Below, in pieces: positions 50,958 through 59,497 of a stretch of 64,000 nucleotides of DNA. The first letter of the stretch is position 1, and every line of letters begins with the position of its first letter. The notes below the pieces were generated by a model. It saw nothing but the letters and a program-made list of their open reading frames with translations. It searched no databases and was not told the origin of the DNA. Origin of the DNA: JAHRAW01 sp965262585 (lineage in GTDB: Bacteria; Pseudomonadota; Gammaproteobacteria; Arenicellales; Poriferihabitantaceae); NCBI GenBank assembly GCA_965262585.1, contig OZ253546.1:2537701-2601700 (forward strand), in the 5' to 3' direction. The translations under genes and the position numbers were made by a program.

Positions 50958-51906
50958 TACGCTGACCGCGACCGCATTACTGCAACGCCCTAGCCGCTGG
51001 CGGCGAATTCGTAACTCCCCGGCGTATTACAGTTTCACCCACAACCGCATCGCCATGCTCAGTGCGGCGATTCTTTTGGTGTTTTTAGTGGCGGCGTTCA
51101 GCGCGCCATTTATCGCTCCCTATAATCCGTGGGATCAAACCCAATTCGATATTATGGATTCGGAAATTCCGCCGCTCGGCGATGCGGCTGCGGACTCGCG
51201 ATTTATATTAGGCACCGATGCCATGGGGCGCGATATGCTCAGCACGCTTTTGTATGGCACGGGCATTTCCATCGTCATCGGCCTCTTTGCCACCGTGCTG
51301 CAAGGATTTCTCGGTATTTCCATCGGGCTTGTGGCGGGTTATTTCGGCGGTTGGTTGGATAGTTTTTTGATGCGCCTCGCCGACATCCAGTTGTCTTTTA
51401 CCACCTTGATGGTGGCCATCATTATACTCGCGGTTTTTCAGGCGACTGTCGGGTTGCGGTTTTACGAAGATTTCGCATTGCTCGTCATCGTGCTGGTCAT
51501 CGGCATCGCCGAATGGCCACAATACGCCCGCACGGTGCGCGCCTGCGTGCTTGCGGAAAAGAAAAAAGAATATGTGGATGCGGCGCGAATAATGGGTCTG
51601 CCACCAGTGACGATTATTCTCCGACACATCTTGCCGAACACATTGTCTCCGCTGTTGGTGATTTCCACGGTGCAAGTTGCGAACGCCATCATCACCGAAG
51701 CGGCGTTGGCTTTCCTGGGGCTTGGTATGCCGATTACCAAACCATCATTGGGTTCGCTCATTCGCAACGGCTTTGAGTATATATTCAGCGGTTCATGGTG
51801 GATTACGGTATTTCCCGCGGTGGTGTTGGTGGTGCTGATTTTGGCAATCAACCTGCTCGGCGATTGGTTGCGCGATATGCTTAATCCAAAATTATATGGC
51901 AAATGA
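50950..51906 (+). CDS. dppC: Peptide ABC transporter permease (DppC-like)
   Basis: Second permease, 318 residues. The N-terminal extension before helix 1 (FTHNRIAMLSAAILLVFLVA) is usual for DppC/OppC. Motifs: FILGTDAMGRDMLSTLLYGT near residue 90, the EAA loop EYVDAARIMGLPPVTIILRH near 200, and ITEAALAFLGLGMPITKPSL near 240. It pairs with the DppB-like permease. Confidence 0.93.
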   Translation: MANTLTATALLQRPSRWRRIRNSPAYYSFTHNRIAMLSAAILLVFLVAAFSAPFIAPYNPWDQTQFDIMDSEIPPLGDAAADSRFILGTDAMGRDMLSTLLYGTGISIVIGLFATVLQGFLGISIGLVAGYFGGWLDSFLMRLADIQLSFTTLMVAIIILAVFQATVGLRFYEDFALLVIVLVIGIAEWPQYARTVRACVLAEKKKEYVDAARIMGLPPVTIILRHILPNTLSPLLVISTVQVANAIITEAALAFLGLGMPITKPSLGSLIRNGFEYIFSGSWWITVFPAVVLVVLILAINLLGDWLRDMLNPKLYGK

Positions 51907-51916
51907 ATAACATAAC

Positions 51917-52576
51917 ATGAAATACATTTTGCGAATTATGTTGTTGCTGTTGCCGGTGTCCGCGCACGCGGTCTGCGACAATATGTGGGATACGGCCGAG
52001 TTGGCGCAGCAGAGAAAGGAAACCATCCGCCTGACCGGGGCTCCCTTGTATTGGTTTCAGGGGATCGATATTTTGCGCCGAAAAATTGATACGCAATCCG
52101 GCATTTCGACCAACCTGTATCTGTGCGATTCATCCGTGCCTAATGCGTTTGCGTGGCGCGCCCGGGGGCAGAATAACACCGCTATTACTACCGGCATGTA
52201 TCGCCTGCTTGGCGATGATTGGCAAGCCTATGCGGCGATAGTGGGGCATGAAAACGCACATCTAGTCAAAAAACACGGACTATACCGGGTGCTGCGCGGG
52301 GCGGCATTGACGGTGTTGAGCGGACACATCGACCTTCCCACGATTGCTTTCGATGCGGTCAACGCCACCTACGGCCGTGGCGAGGAATACGACGCCGATC
52401 GGTATGGGTTGGGCTATGCTTTGTGCGCGGGTTTTTCGCCCATCGGCGGCGTTCGGCTGCACAAAAAACTAAATAGCGCGAGCAGTTTTTTACACAGCCA
52501 CCCGTCATCAAAATCTCGAATTAGCGCATTGCAGAAGGCCGCCGAGAAGCACTTGCGCGCGCCGAAATGCAAATAA
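51917..52576 (+). CDS. Exported M48-like metalloprotease
   Basis: A 219-residue protein with a signal peptide (MKYILRIMLLLLPVSAHAV) and the zinc motif H-E-x-x-H in IVGHENAHLVKKHG near residue 115. A third-ligand Glu is likely in GEEYDADRYGLGYALCAGF, as in M48/BepA-like peptidases. The C-terminus has FLHSHPSSKSRISALQK, the usual M48 ending. It sits inside the dpp operon between dppC (10-base gap) and dppD (2-base gap), so it is almost surely co-transcribed. A role in cutting periplasmic peptides for uptake is inference. Confidence 0.85.
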   Translation: MKYILRIMLLLLPVSAHAVCDNMWDTAELAQQRKETIRLTGAPLYWFQGIDILRRKIDTQSGISTNLYLCDSSVPNAFAWRARGQNNTAITTGMYRLLGDDWQAYAAIVGHENAHLVKKHGLYRVLRGAALTVLSGHIDLPTIAFDAVNATYGRGEEYDADRYGLGYALCAGFSPIGGVRLHKKLNSASSFLHSHPSSKSRISALQKAAEKHLRAPKCK

Positions 52577-52578
52577 AC

Positions 52579-53544
52579 ATGGCACTACTCAGCGTCAATA
52601 ATCTGGAGGTCGTGTTCCCCCTCATGAGCGGGTCGGTGAGCGCGATTCGGGATGTCAGTTTCACGCTGGAACAAGGCGAGCGCATCGGCATAGTCGGTGA
52701 GAGCGGCGCCGGTAAGTCGGTCTCGGCGTTCGCTATTTTGAACTTGATTAGTAAGCCCGGTTATCTGGCCGGCGGCAGCATTTTATTCGAGGGTAACGAT
52801 CTGGCCGCCCTCGACGAAGAAGCCATGCGCCGGATTCGCGGCAACAAAATCAGCATGATATTTCAGGACCCGATGATGACCCTCAACCCGGTGTTGACCA
52901 TCGGCACGCAGATGATTGAAACCATTTTGGCGCACCGGCGGATGAGCCGTCGGCAAGCCCGAAGCATTGCGCTGGAGAAATTGCAGGCGGTACAGATTCC
53001 CTCCGCCAAAACCCGACTCGATCAATATCCCCATGAATTGTCCGGAGGCATGCGCCAGCGAGTGATCATCGCCATCGCATTGTTGAGCGACCCGCAAATT
53101 ATCATTGCCGACGAACCGACCACGGCGTTGGATGTCACCATACAGGCGGAAATTCTTGAGTTGTTGTTGCGATTGTGCAACGACTTTGCGGTCGGCTTGA
53201 TATTGATTACGCACGACCTGGGAGTGGTCTCTGAAGTTACGCAACGAGTTTTAGTGATGTATGCCGGGCGGATTATCGAACAGGGACCGACCCAAGAAGT
53301 CATCGCTGCGCCGATGCATCCGTATACCCAAGGACTGATTGGTGCGTTGCCCGAAAAAGCGCAAGCGGGGCAACCTTTGAATCAAATTCCCGGGGTGATG
53401 CCGTCGTTGCAGGCAATCCCAAGCGGCTGCCCATTTCACCCACGCTGTCAATACGCCGAGAAAATCTGCACCCAAAAACTGCCGCCGTTGTCGCCCGACT
53501 CCACCCGCACGGTGGCGTGCCATTTTCCCCTGGGCAATGACTGA
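52579..53544 (+). CDS. dppD: Peptide ABC transporter ATPase (DppD-like)
   Basis: ATP-binding subunit of 321 residues. Walker A GESGAGKSVSAFAIL near residue 40, signature HELSGGMRQRVIIAIALL near 153, Walker B IIIADEPTTALDVTIQ near 174, switch His in LILITHDLGVVSEV, and the C-terminal oligopeptide-transporter region with cysteines (CPFHPRCQYAEKIC). ATG 52579 is preferred to an in-frame ATG 52567 inside the protease gene. It overlaps dppF. Confidence 0.94.
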   Translation: MALLSVNNLEVVFPLMSGSVSAIRDVSFTLEQGERIGIVGESGAGKSVSAFAILNLISKPGYLAGGSILFEGNDLAALDEEAMRRIRGNKISMIFQDPMMTLNPVLTIGTQMIETILAHRRMSRRQARSIALEKLQAVQIPSAKTRLDQYPHELSGGMRQRVIIAIALLSDPQIIIADEPTTALDVTIQAEILELLLRLCNDFAVGLILITHDLGVVSEVTQRVLVMYAGRIIEQGPTQEVIAAPMHPYTQGLIGALPEKAQAGQPLNQIPGVMPSLQAIPSGCPFHPRCQYAEKICTQKLPPLSPDSTRTVACHFPLGND

Positions 53545-54580
53545 AGCCACCGCCATGCAGACCTCAACCCCACCGAAAAATTTGCTCTCGTTGCGTGAGT
53601 TGCGCAAAGAATTTAATGTCTCCGGCGGGCTGCTCGATCAATTATCTTTTTCCCGTGGTCGAGTAGTGCGAAAAGTTGAATCGGTCAAAGCCATCAACGG
53701 AATTTCGCTGGACATTGAAAAAGGCGAGGCGTTGTGTCTGGTCGGAGAAAGCGGCTGCGGAAAAACCACCGTGGGGCGCACCATTATGGGGTTGTTGCAG
53801 CCGACCGCCGGTTCGATACATTACCGACAACATCGCATCGACTGCATGAGCCGCGCCGAGTTGTTGCCTTATCGTAAAAAAATGCAGATGATTTTTCAGA
53901 ACCCCTATGCATCGTTGAACCCCCGCAAGACCGTGGCGAAGACCTTGTTGGAGCCGGTGCGATTTCATTTTCCTGAAATTTCTACCACCGCCCAACAGCA
54001 AAAAGTCGAAGAGGTAATGGACTCGGTGGGGGTTGATGTCGGCTGGGGGAGTCGCTATCCGCATGAATTTTCCGGCGGGCAACGACAGCGCATCAGCATC
54101 GCCCGCGCGTTGATGGTTTCCCCGGAATTTATAGTCGCCGACGAACCGATTTCTGCGCTGGATGTTTCCATACAGGCGCAAGTGTTGAACCTGTTGATGG
54201 AGGCGCGGGAGGCGCGCAATTTAACTTATCTATTCATCACCCATGACTTGTCCGTGGTCGAGCATTTTGGCACGCGGGTTGCGGTTATGTATCTGGGGCG
54301 GATTTGTGAATTGGGTGACACCAAAGAAGTTTTTTCAACCCCGCGCCATCCCTATACCCGCGCATTATTGAGTGCCATTCCAAAACTTGGACAAAGCAAA
54401 TCGCAACACATTAAACTTAAAGGCGAAGTGCCGACTCCGATTAATTTACCGGGTGGGTGTGTGTTCCACGGTCGATGCGTTCACGCAAGCGAAATCTGCA
54501 AGCAAGTCATACCGGAATTAACCGACACCGGCGGCACAACTCGTGTGGCGTGTCATGCGGTTGTGGAAAACCGCATCTGA
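53537..54580 (+). CDS. dppF: Peptide ABC transporter ATPase (DppF-like)
   Basis: Second ATPase, 347 residues. Walker A GESGCGKTTVGRTIMGL near residue 72, signature HEFSGGQRQRISIARALM near 178, Walker B FIVADEPISALDVSIQ, switch His LFITHDLSVVEHF, and a C-terminal region with CVFHGRCVHASEIC. The start overlaps the dppD stop. truA follows four bases later, so it may share the transcript. Confidence 0.94.
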   Translation: MTEATAMQTSTPPKNLLSLRELRKEFNVSGGLLDQLSFSRGRVVRKVESVKAINGISLDIEKGEALCLVGESGCGKTTVGRTIMGLLQPTAGSIHYRQHRIDCMSRAELLPYRKKMQMIFQNPYASLNPRKTVAKTLLEPVRFHFPEISTTAQQQKVEEVMDSVGVDVGWGSRYPHEFSGGQRQRISIARALMVSPEFIVADEPISALDVSIQAQVLNLLMEAREARNLTYLFITHDLSVVEHFGTRVAVMYLGRICELGDTKEVFSTPRHPYTRALLSAIPKLGQSKSQHIKLKGEVPTPINLPGGCVFHGRCVHASEICKQVIPELTDTGGTTRVACHAVVENRI

Positions 54581-54583
54581 TTC

Positions 54584-55390
54584 GTGGCGATGCGGATGGG
54601 CGCGGTGAAACAGCGGGTTGCCGCGTGCATCGAATACTGTGGGCTTCATTATTGCGGCTGGCAGTATCAAGACAACGCCGATTCCATTCAAGCACGGGTC
54701 GAGGCGGCGTTCAGCCGGGTGGCGGACGAGGAGATTCGCGTAATCGCCGCCGGTCGCACCGATACCGGCGTGCACGGCATCGGTCAGGTAATCCATTTTG
54801 ACACGCACAGCGAACGCCATCGGCATGCGTGGATGCGCGGCGTCAATACTTACCTACCGAATGATATTTCGTTGCGCTGGACGCAGTTGGTGGAAGACGA
54901 TTTCCACGCCCGGTTCAGCGCCCTCGAGCGTCGCTATCGTTATGTGATATTAAACCGCGAGGTCGCGCCTTCGTATCTGCATGGGCGGGTGGCGTGGCAT
55001 TACCCGGCACTCGCGGTGGAGCCGATGCAACACGCCGCCGAGGCGTTGCTCGGGCGGCATGATTTCAGCGCTTTTCGTGCCGCCGGTTGTCAGGCGAAAA
55101 GCCCGCAGCGGGAGATTCGAAAAATCAGCATTGAACGCTGCGGCGAATGGCTGTGGCTGGACTTCAGCGCAGACGGGTTTTTGCACCACATGGTGCGTAA
55201 TATTGTCGGCAGTTTGCTACGGGTTGGCGAAGGACGCGAAGCCCCCGACTGGCTTGGGCAATTATTGAAAGCGCGCGACCGCACACGCGCCGGCGCAACC
55301 GCCTCGGCCGCCGGGTTGTACTTCACCGAGGTTAAATACGAACCGCGATTTGCGTTGCCGCCACCCTCCGACCCGTGCCGATTCTGGTGA
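54584..55390 (+). CDS. truA: tRNA pseudouridine synthase A
   Basis: Makes pseudouridine at positions 38-40 of tRNAs, 268 residues. The catalytic Asp is in IAAGRTDTGVHGIGQVIHFD near residue 59; other landmarks are IEYCGLHYCGWQYQ, RFSALERRYRYVILN and DGFLHHMVRNIVGSLLRVG. The start is GTG 54584; ATG codons at 54590 and 54596 are alternatives. It begins the truA-trpF-accD-folC-dedD-cvpA-purF run. Confidence 0.95.
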   Translation: MAMRMGAVKQRVAACIEYCGLHYCGWQYQDNADSIQARVEAAFSRVADEEIRVIAAGRTDTGVHGIGQVIHFDTHSERHRHAWMRGVNTYLPNDISLRWTQLVEDDFHARFSALERRYRYVILNREVAPSYLHGRVAWHYPALAVEPMQHAAEALLGRHDFSAFRAAGCQAKSPQREIRKISIERCGEWLWLDFSADGFLHHMVRNIVGSLLRVGEGREAPDWLGQLLKARDRTRAGATASAAGLYFTEVKYEPRFALPPPSDPCRFW

Positions 55391-55440
55391 TACACTCCGC
55401 TTTCGATTCATCTCCTGGCTCATGTCCCGGTAATCAAGCG

Positions 55441-56064
55441 ATGCGAACGCGAATCAAGATCTGCGGTATGACGGATCCCGATAGCGCCCGGGTGGCGGTG
55501 GCGGCGGGTGCCGATGCCATTGGGTTGATTTTTCATCCCCCCAGCGCGCGCCATCTGGAACTCGCCCATGCCGCCGTCATTTGCCGTGCGGTCGCGCCTT
55601 TCGTTGCCACTGTGGCGGTGATGGTCAATCCGAGCGACGAACAAGTCCGGGAAATTATCCAGCAGGTCAATCCCAGCCATCTGCAGTTTCACGGCGAAGA
55701 ACCGGCGGACTTCTGCGCCGCTTTTGGCAAGCCCTATATCAAAACGTTGCGGGTGGCCGAGGGCGCGGATTTGCCGGAACAGGTGAAGGAAATAGAGTCT
55801 CGCTATCCATCCGCCCAAGGCATTTTGCTGGATACCCATACCACCGACAGATATGGCGGCACCGGCACGACATTCGACTGGGGGCATTGCGCGGGCGTCA
55901 TGCCCCTCCTGCTGGCCGGCGGACTAACCCCGGAAAATGTCGGCGAGGCACTTGCGCGGATGGCTCCATATGGCGTGGATGTCAGCAGTGGCGTGGAGTC
56001 CAATGGCCGCAAGGATGCGGTTAAGATTCGGCGATTTTGCCAAAAAGTTAATGATTTAATATAA
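55441..56064 (+). CDS. trpF: Phosphoribosylanthranilate isomerase
   Basis: Third step of tryptophan synthesis from anthranilate, TIM barrel of 207 residues. Motifs: MRTRIKICGMTDPDSARVAV with the catalytic Cys, DAIGLIFHPPSARHLEL, LQFHGEEPADFCAAFG, LLDTHTTDRYGGTGTTFDW with the catalytic Asp, LLAGGLTPENVGEALARM and GVDVSSGVESNGRKD. The start at 55441 matches the family; an upstream frame overlapping truA is rejected. trpA and trpB do not follow, as in Pseudomonas. Confidence 0.96.
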   Translation: MRTRIKICGMTDPDSARVAVAAGADAIGLIFHPPSARHLELAHAAVICRAVAPFVATVAVMVNPSDEQVREIIQQVNPSHLQFHGEEPADFCAAFGKPYIKTLRVAEGADLPEQVKEIESRYPSAQGILLDTHTTDRYGGTGTTFDWGHCAGVMPLLLAGGLTPENVGEALARMAPYGVDVSSGVESNGRKDAVKIRRFCQKVNDLI

Positions 56065-56094
56065 TATTAGGCTTTATTTAATAATCATAACTAT

Positions 56095-56997
56095 ATGAAT
56101 TGGTTTGATAAAATCATCCCGCCTAAAATCAAAACCCGCGCCGGTATCGGCAGGCGTGGTGTCCCTGAGGGTTTGTGGAACAAATGCACTGCCTGTCAGG
56201 CGGTGCTTTATGGCGTGGAGTTGCAACACAGTTTGCAGGTATGCCCCAAATGCGATCACCACATGCGCATCGGCGCCGACACCCGGCTGCGGGCATTCCT
56301 CGATCAGGATGAACTAATCTGGCTGGGGGAACGGGTACGGCCGCTGGATATGCTCAAGTTCCGCGATCGCAAACGCTACCGTGACCGGCTGAGCGAAGCG
56401 AAAAAAACCAGCGACGCCAGCGAAGCGTTGCTTGCCGCCCACGGCCGACTGAAAGGCACACCCATCACCGCAGTAGCCTTTGAGTTTCGCTTTATGGGCG
56501 GCTCCATGGGCTCGGTGGTGGGGGAGCGTTTTGTGCGGGCGGCCAATTACAGCGTGGAACATCGCCAGCCGCTGGTTTGCTTTTCCGCAAGCGGCGGTGC
56601 GCGCATGCAGGAAGCCCTTTTTTCGCTGATGCAGATGTCCAAAACCACCGCCGCCATCACGCGCTTGCGGGCGCGCGGCATTCCCTACATTTCGGTGCTA
56701 ACCGACCCCACCATGGGCGGCGTGTCGGCCAGTCTCGCCATGCTCGGCGACCTCATCATCGGCGAGCCCAATGCGTTGATTGGTTTCGCCGGTCCGAGAG
56801 TTATCGAGCAAACCGTCCGCGAAACCTTGCCCGAAGGCTTCCAACGAACCGAATTCCAATTACAACACGGCGCCATCGATATGATCGTCGACCGCCGGGC
56901 GTTGCGCGACACCATCGCTTCGTTACTCGCCAAACTCGGATTCAACGGCGAAAATCCGCCCGAACCCACCAACCACCGCCCAGCCGCCGGGGAATGA
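56095..56997 (+). CDS. accD: Acetyl-CoA carboxylase carboxyltransferase subunit beta
   Basis: Carboxyltransferase beta subunit of 300 residues for malonyl-CoA synthesis. The N-terminal zinc ribbon has two CxxC pairs (KCTACQAVLYGV, VCPKCDHHMRIG). The crotonase-like core has MGGSMGSVVGERFVRA, FSASGGARMQEALFSLMQM, SVLTDPTMGGVSASLAMLGD and GFAGPRVIEQTVRETLPEGF. The stop overlaps the folC start (ATGA), as in many proteobacteria. Confidence 0.96.
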   Translation: MNWFDKIIPPKIKTRAGIGRRGVPEGLWNKCTACQAVLYGVELQHSLQVCPKCDHHMRIGADTRLRAFLDQDELIWLGERVRPLDMLKFRDRKRYRDRLSEAKKTSDASEALLAAHGRLKGTPITAVAFEFRFMGGSMGSVVGERFVRAANYSVEHRQPLVCFSASGGARMQEALFSLMQMSKTTAAITRLRARGIPYISVLTDPTMGGVSASLAMLGDLIIGEPNALIGFAGPRVIEQTVRETLPEGFQRTEFQLQHGAIDMIVDRRALRDTIASLLAKLGFNGENPPEPTNHRPAAGE

Positions 56998-58325
56998 ACG
57001 ATTTCGAGGGGTATACCCTGACCGAGTGGCTGCAACACATCCAAACCCGGCATTGGCGCAGCATAGATTTGACGCTGGAGCGGGTTGCACGGGTTTGGGA
57101 TAGGTTGGACGGGCGACTCGATGGCCTGCGCATCGCCGTCGCCGGCACCAATGGTAAAGGCTCCTGCGTGGCGATGCTGGAAGCGGTGTTGCGGGATGCC
57201 GGATTGAAGACCGGCAGTTATACCTCGCCGCATCTGGTTCGGTATAACGAAAGGGTGCGCATCGACGGCCGGGCGGTGGATGATGCCGAATTGTGCGAGG
57301 CGTTTGTGGAAATTGAACATGCACGGGACGGGATTCCGCTAACCTATTTTGAATTTGGCACTTTATGCGCGCTGGTGATTTTCCGGCGGCGGCGGGTGGA
57401 GGTGTCCATCCTCGAGGTCGGCATGGGAGGGCGGCTGGATGCGGTCAATCTCATCGACAATGACATTGCGCTGATTACCGCCATCGGTATCGACCACGCC
57501 CGGTGGCTCGGCACAAACCGCGAGGCGATTGCGGTGGAGAAAGCCGGAATCCTGAAAAAGAACGCGTTGGCGGTATGCACCGACCCGGCCCCGCCGCCGG
57601 GCATCGCCCGTATCGCCGCCGAGCAGAATTGCGTGTTGTTGCAGAGCGGCGTCGACTATCAGTTGGAGCAAACCGATGATGGTATCCGCTGGAGTAGCGG
57701 CCATGCGGCACTCGCACAACAATGGCGGCGGGTGGCTGGATTGCGGCAGCCCCTCGGCGGCGACCGGCAGTCGGACAACCTGGGGGGCGTGGTTGCGGTG
57801 CTGGCATTGACCAGCGCGCGCACCGGGGTTACGCCAAAGAACCTGCGGGATGGGCTTCTTAACACCCGGCTAATGGCGCGTTGTCAGGTGCTCGGTGGTG
57901 CGCCGGAAATCATCCTCGATGTGGCGCACAATCTCGATTCGGCGCGGGATCTTGCGGCCTTTCTGGGTGGTCGAAAAGTTGCCGGAAAAACCCACGGCGT
58001 GTTCGGTGCCCTCGCGGACAAGCCTGTTTCGGCGATATTCGCCGCCCTGGCCGGGGTTATTGACCATTGGTATCTGGCAACCCTGTCCGGAGAGCGGGGG
58101 CAAACCGCCGAGGATCTAAACCGCGCCCTGAAAAAACAACCGGCCATTACCGGGCACTCCGAGGCGGCAACCCTCCACGATTCGCCGGTGGCGGCTTGCC
58201 GGTCGGCTCTGGACGCAGCCGCCCCCGGCGACCGGGTGGTAATCTTCGGTTCATTTTATACGGTCGGTGATATAATCGCCCACTTCGAGCAAGACGCAGA
58301 TTGGGCGGCGGATATACTCCGCTAA
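56994..58325 (+). CDS. folC: Folylpolyglutamate synthase / dihydrofolate synthase
   Basis: Mur-ligase-like enzyme of 443 residues that adds glutamate to dihydropteroate and folates. Motifs: P-loop IAVAGTNGKGSCVAMLEAVL near residue 45, GLKTGSYTSPHLVRYNERVR near 72, SILEVGMGGRLDAVNLIDND near 137, ITAIGIDHARWLGTNREAIA, EIILDVAHNLDSARDLAAFL near 302. ATG 56994 overlaps the accD stop; a much longer upstream frame is a shadow of accD. Confidence 0.95.
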   Translation: MNDFEGYTLTEWLQHIQTRHWRSIDLTLERVARVWDRLDGRLDGLRIAVAGTNGKGSCVAMLEAVLRDAGLKTGSYTSPHLVRYNERVRIDGRAVDDAELCEAFVEIEHARDGIPLTYFEFGTLCALVIFRRRRVEVSILEVGMGGRLDAVNLIDNDIALITAIGIDHARWLGTNREAIAVEKAGILKKNALAVCTDPAPPPGIARIAAEQNCVLLQSGVDYQLEQTDDGIRWSSGHAALAQQWRRVAGLRQPLGGDRQSDNLGGVVAVLALTSARTGVTPKNLRDGLLNTRLMARCQVLGGAPEIILDVAHNLDSARDLAAFLGGRKVAGKTHGVFGALADKPVSAIFAALAGVIDHWYLATLSGERGQTAEDLNRALKKQPAITGHSEAATLHDSPVAACRSALDAAAPGDRVVIFGSFYTVGDIIAHFEQDADWAADILR

Positions 58326-58365
58326 ATTCTCCCGCAATCGTCATCCACTAAACCGACCAGCCCTT

Positions 58366-58914
58366 GTGAAGCCCCTTGTGAAGCCCCAAGCTTCATCCGA
58401 ATACCAGATGAAGCACCGCCTCGTCGGGGCTGTGCTTATGGTGGGCGTGGCGGTGCTGGTGATTCCCTGGCTGTTGTCCGAACAAAACATCGATGGCACG
58501 GTTGCGCCTGCTACTACGACTGAGGCTGCTACTACGATTCCAACCACGGGCATAAAAAAACAGCCAGCCAATCCAGCCTCGGAAACCGCCGGGCCCGCAT
58601 TGCTGGAAGAAAACGATAGCCCCGGGCTCGACTCCGATCTGAGCGCAACGCAATCGGCACCGGCCACCGCTTCTGGCGGCTGGGTGGTGCGGGTCGGTAC
58701 CTATTCCAAAGCGGCCAACGGCGAATCGACCGTGGCGCTCCTCACCAAACACGGTTTCACGGCACGCAAAGCAGTCGTCAAAACCACCCTGGGCGATGAC
58801 GCCACGCGCATCTGGCTCGGCCCCTATGCCGACAAGGAAACCGCCGAGGAAGTCAGCGACCGCTTGAAAATTCTAATCGGCGAAAAAGGCTATGTCACCA
58901 AATACGCACCCTGA
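58366..58914 (+). CDS. dedD: SPOR-domain protein (DedD-like)
   Basis: Inner-membrane division-associated protein of 182 residues. One N-terminal transmembrane segment (LVGAVLMVGVAVLVIPWLLS) is followed by a Thr/Ala/Pro-rich linker and a C-terminal SPOR domain (GWVVRVGTYSKAANGESTVA, ARKAVVKTTLGDDATRIWLG) that binds denuded septal peptidoglycan. The start is GTG 58366, with ATG 58408 as an alternative nearer to the usual N-terminus. Place between folC and cvpA supports DedD. Confidence 0.88.
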   Translation: MKPLVKPQASSEYQMKHRLVGAVLMVGVAVLVIPWLLSEQNIDGTVAPATTTEAATTIPTTGIKKQPANPASETAGPALLEENDSPGLDSDLSATQSAPATASGGWVVRVGTYSKAANGESTVALLTKHGFTARKAVVKTTLGDDATRIWLGPYADKETAEEVSDRLKILIGEKGYVTKYAP

Positions 58915-58993
58915 TTGCCCCCCGCCCGGCATCGTGTTCCAATCAAGCCTTTTGGGTTGCGGTTGTTGCAACCATGATTCGAGATAAATTCTC

Positions 58994-59497
58994 ATGAGCG
59001 TGGTGGATATCATAATCGTAGCCGTCATCGTGGTTTCTCTGACGGTGGGTTTGGTTCGCGGCTTTGTCCGTGAAATGTTGTCGCTGGCGGCGTGGGTCGC
59101 GGCGCTGTGGGTAGCCTATGTGTTGGCCGTCCCCGGCGCGGTTTTCTTCGAATCTTATATCTCCCAGCCGCCGTTGCGGGTGGTGGCCGCCTTCGCGGTT
59201 ATTTTTGTGCTGACGCTAATCGCCGCTTCGTTCCTTGGCCATCTGCTGGAGCGCCTGTTTACCGTGAGTGGCCTCGGCGGGGTAGATCGCGCGCTGGGAG
59301 TGTTATTCGGTGTCGGGCGGGGCATCATCATGGTCGCGCTGCTGTTGCTGATGGCCGTATTCATGGAACTGACCACCCAGCCGTGGTGGCAAGAATCCCG
59401 ATTGGTGAACTACTTCACCCCGGTAGTTGACGAACTGCTTGCGCTGATGCCCCAGGATCTGGCGGCCTATTTTCAACCCAAAGGCGGGCCGATCTGA
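58994..59497 (+). CDS. cvpA: Colicin V production family protein
   Basis: Inner-membrane protein of 167 residues with four hydrophobic segments. It opens MSVVDIIIVAVIVVSLTVGL and has RGFVREMLSLAAWVAALWVA, then GLGGVDRALGVLFGVGRGII, as in CvpA. Its exact role is unsettled. Its stop overlaps the purF start by one base (TGATG), the standard cvpA-purF pair. Confidence 0.94.
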   Translation: MSVVDIIIVAVIVVSLTVGLVRGFVREMLSLAAWVAALWVAYVLAVPGAVFFESYISQPPLRVVAAFAVIFVLTLIAASFLGHLLERLFTVSGLGGVDRALGVLFGVGRGIIMVALLLLMAVFMELTTQPWWQESRLVNYFTPVVDELLALMPQDLAAYFQPKGGPI

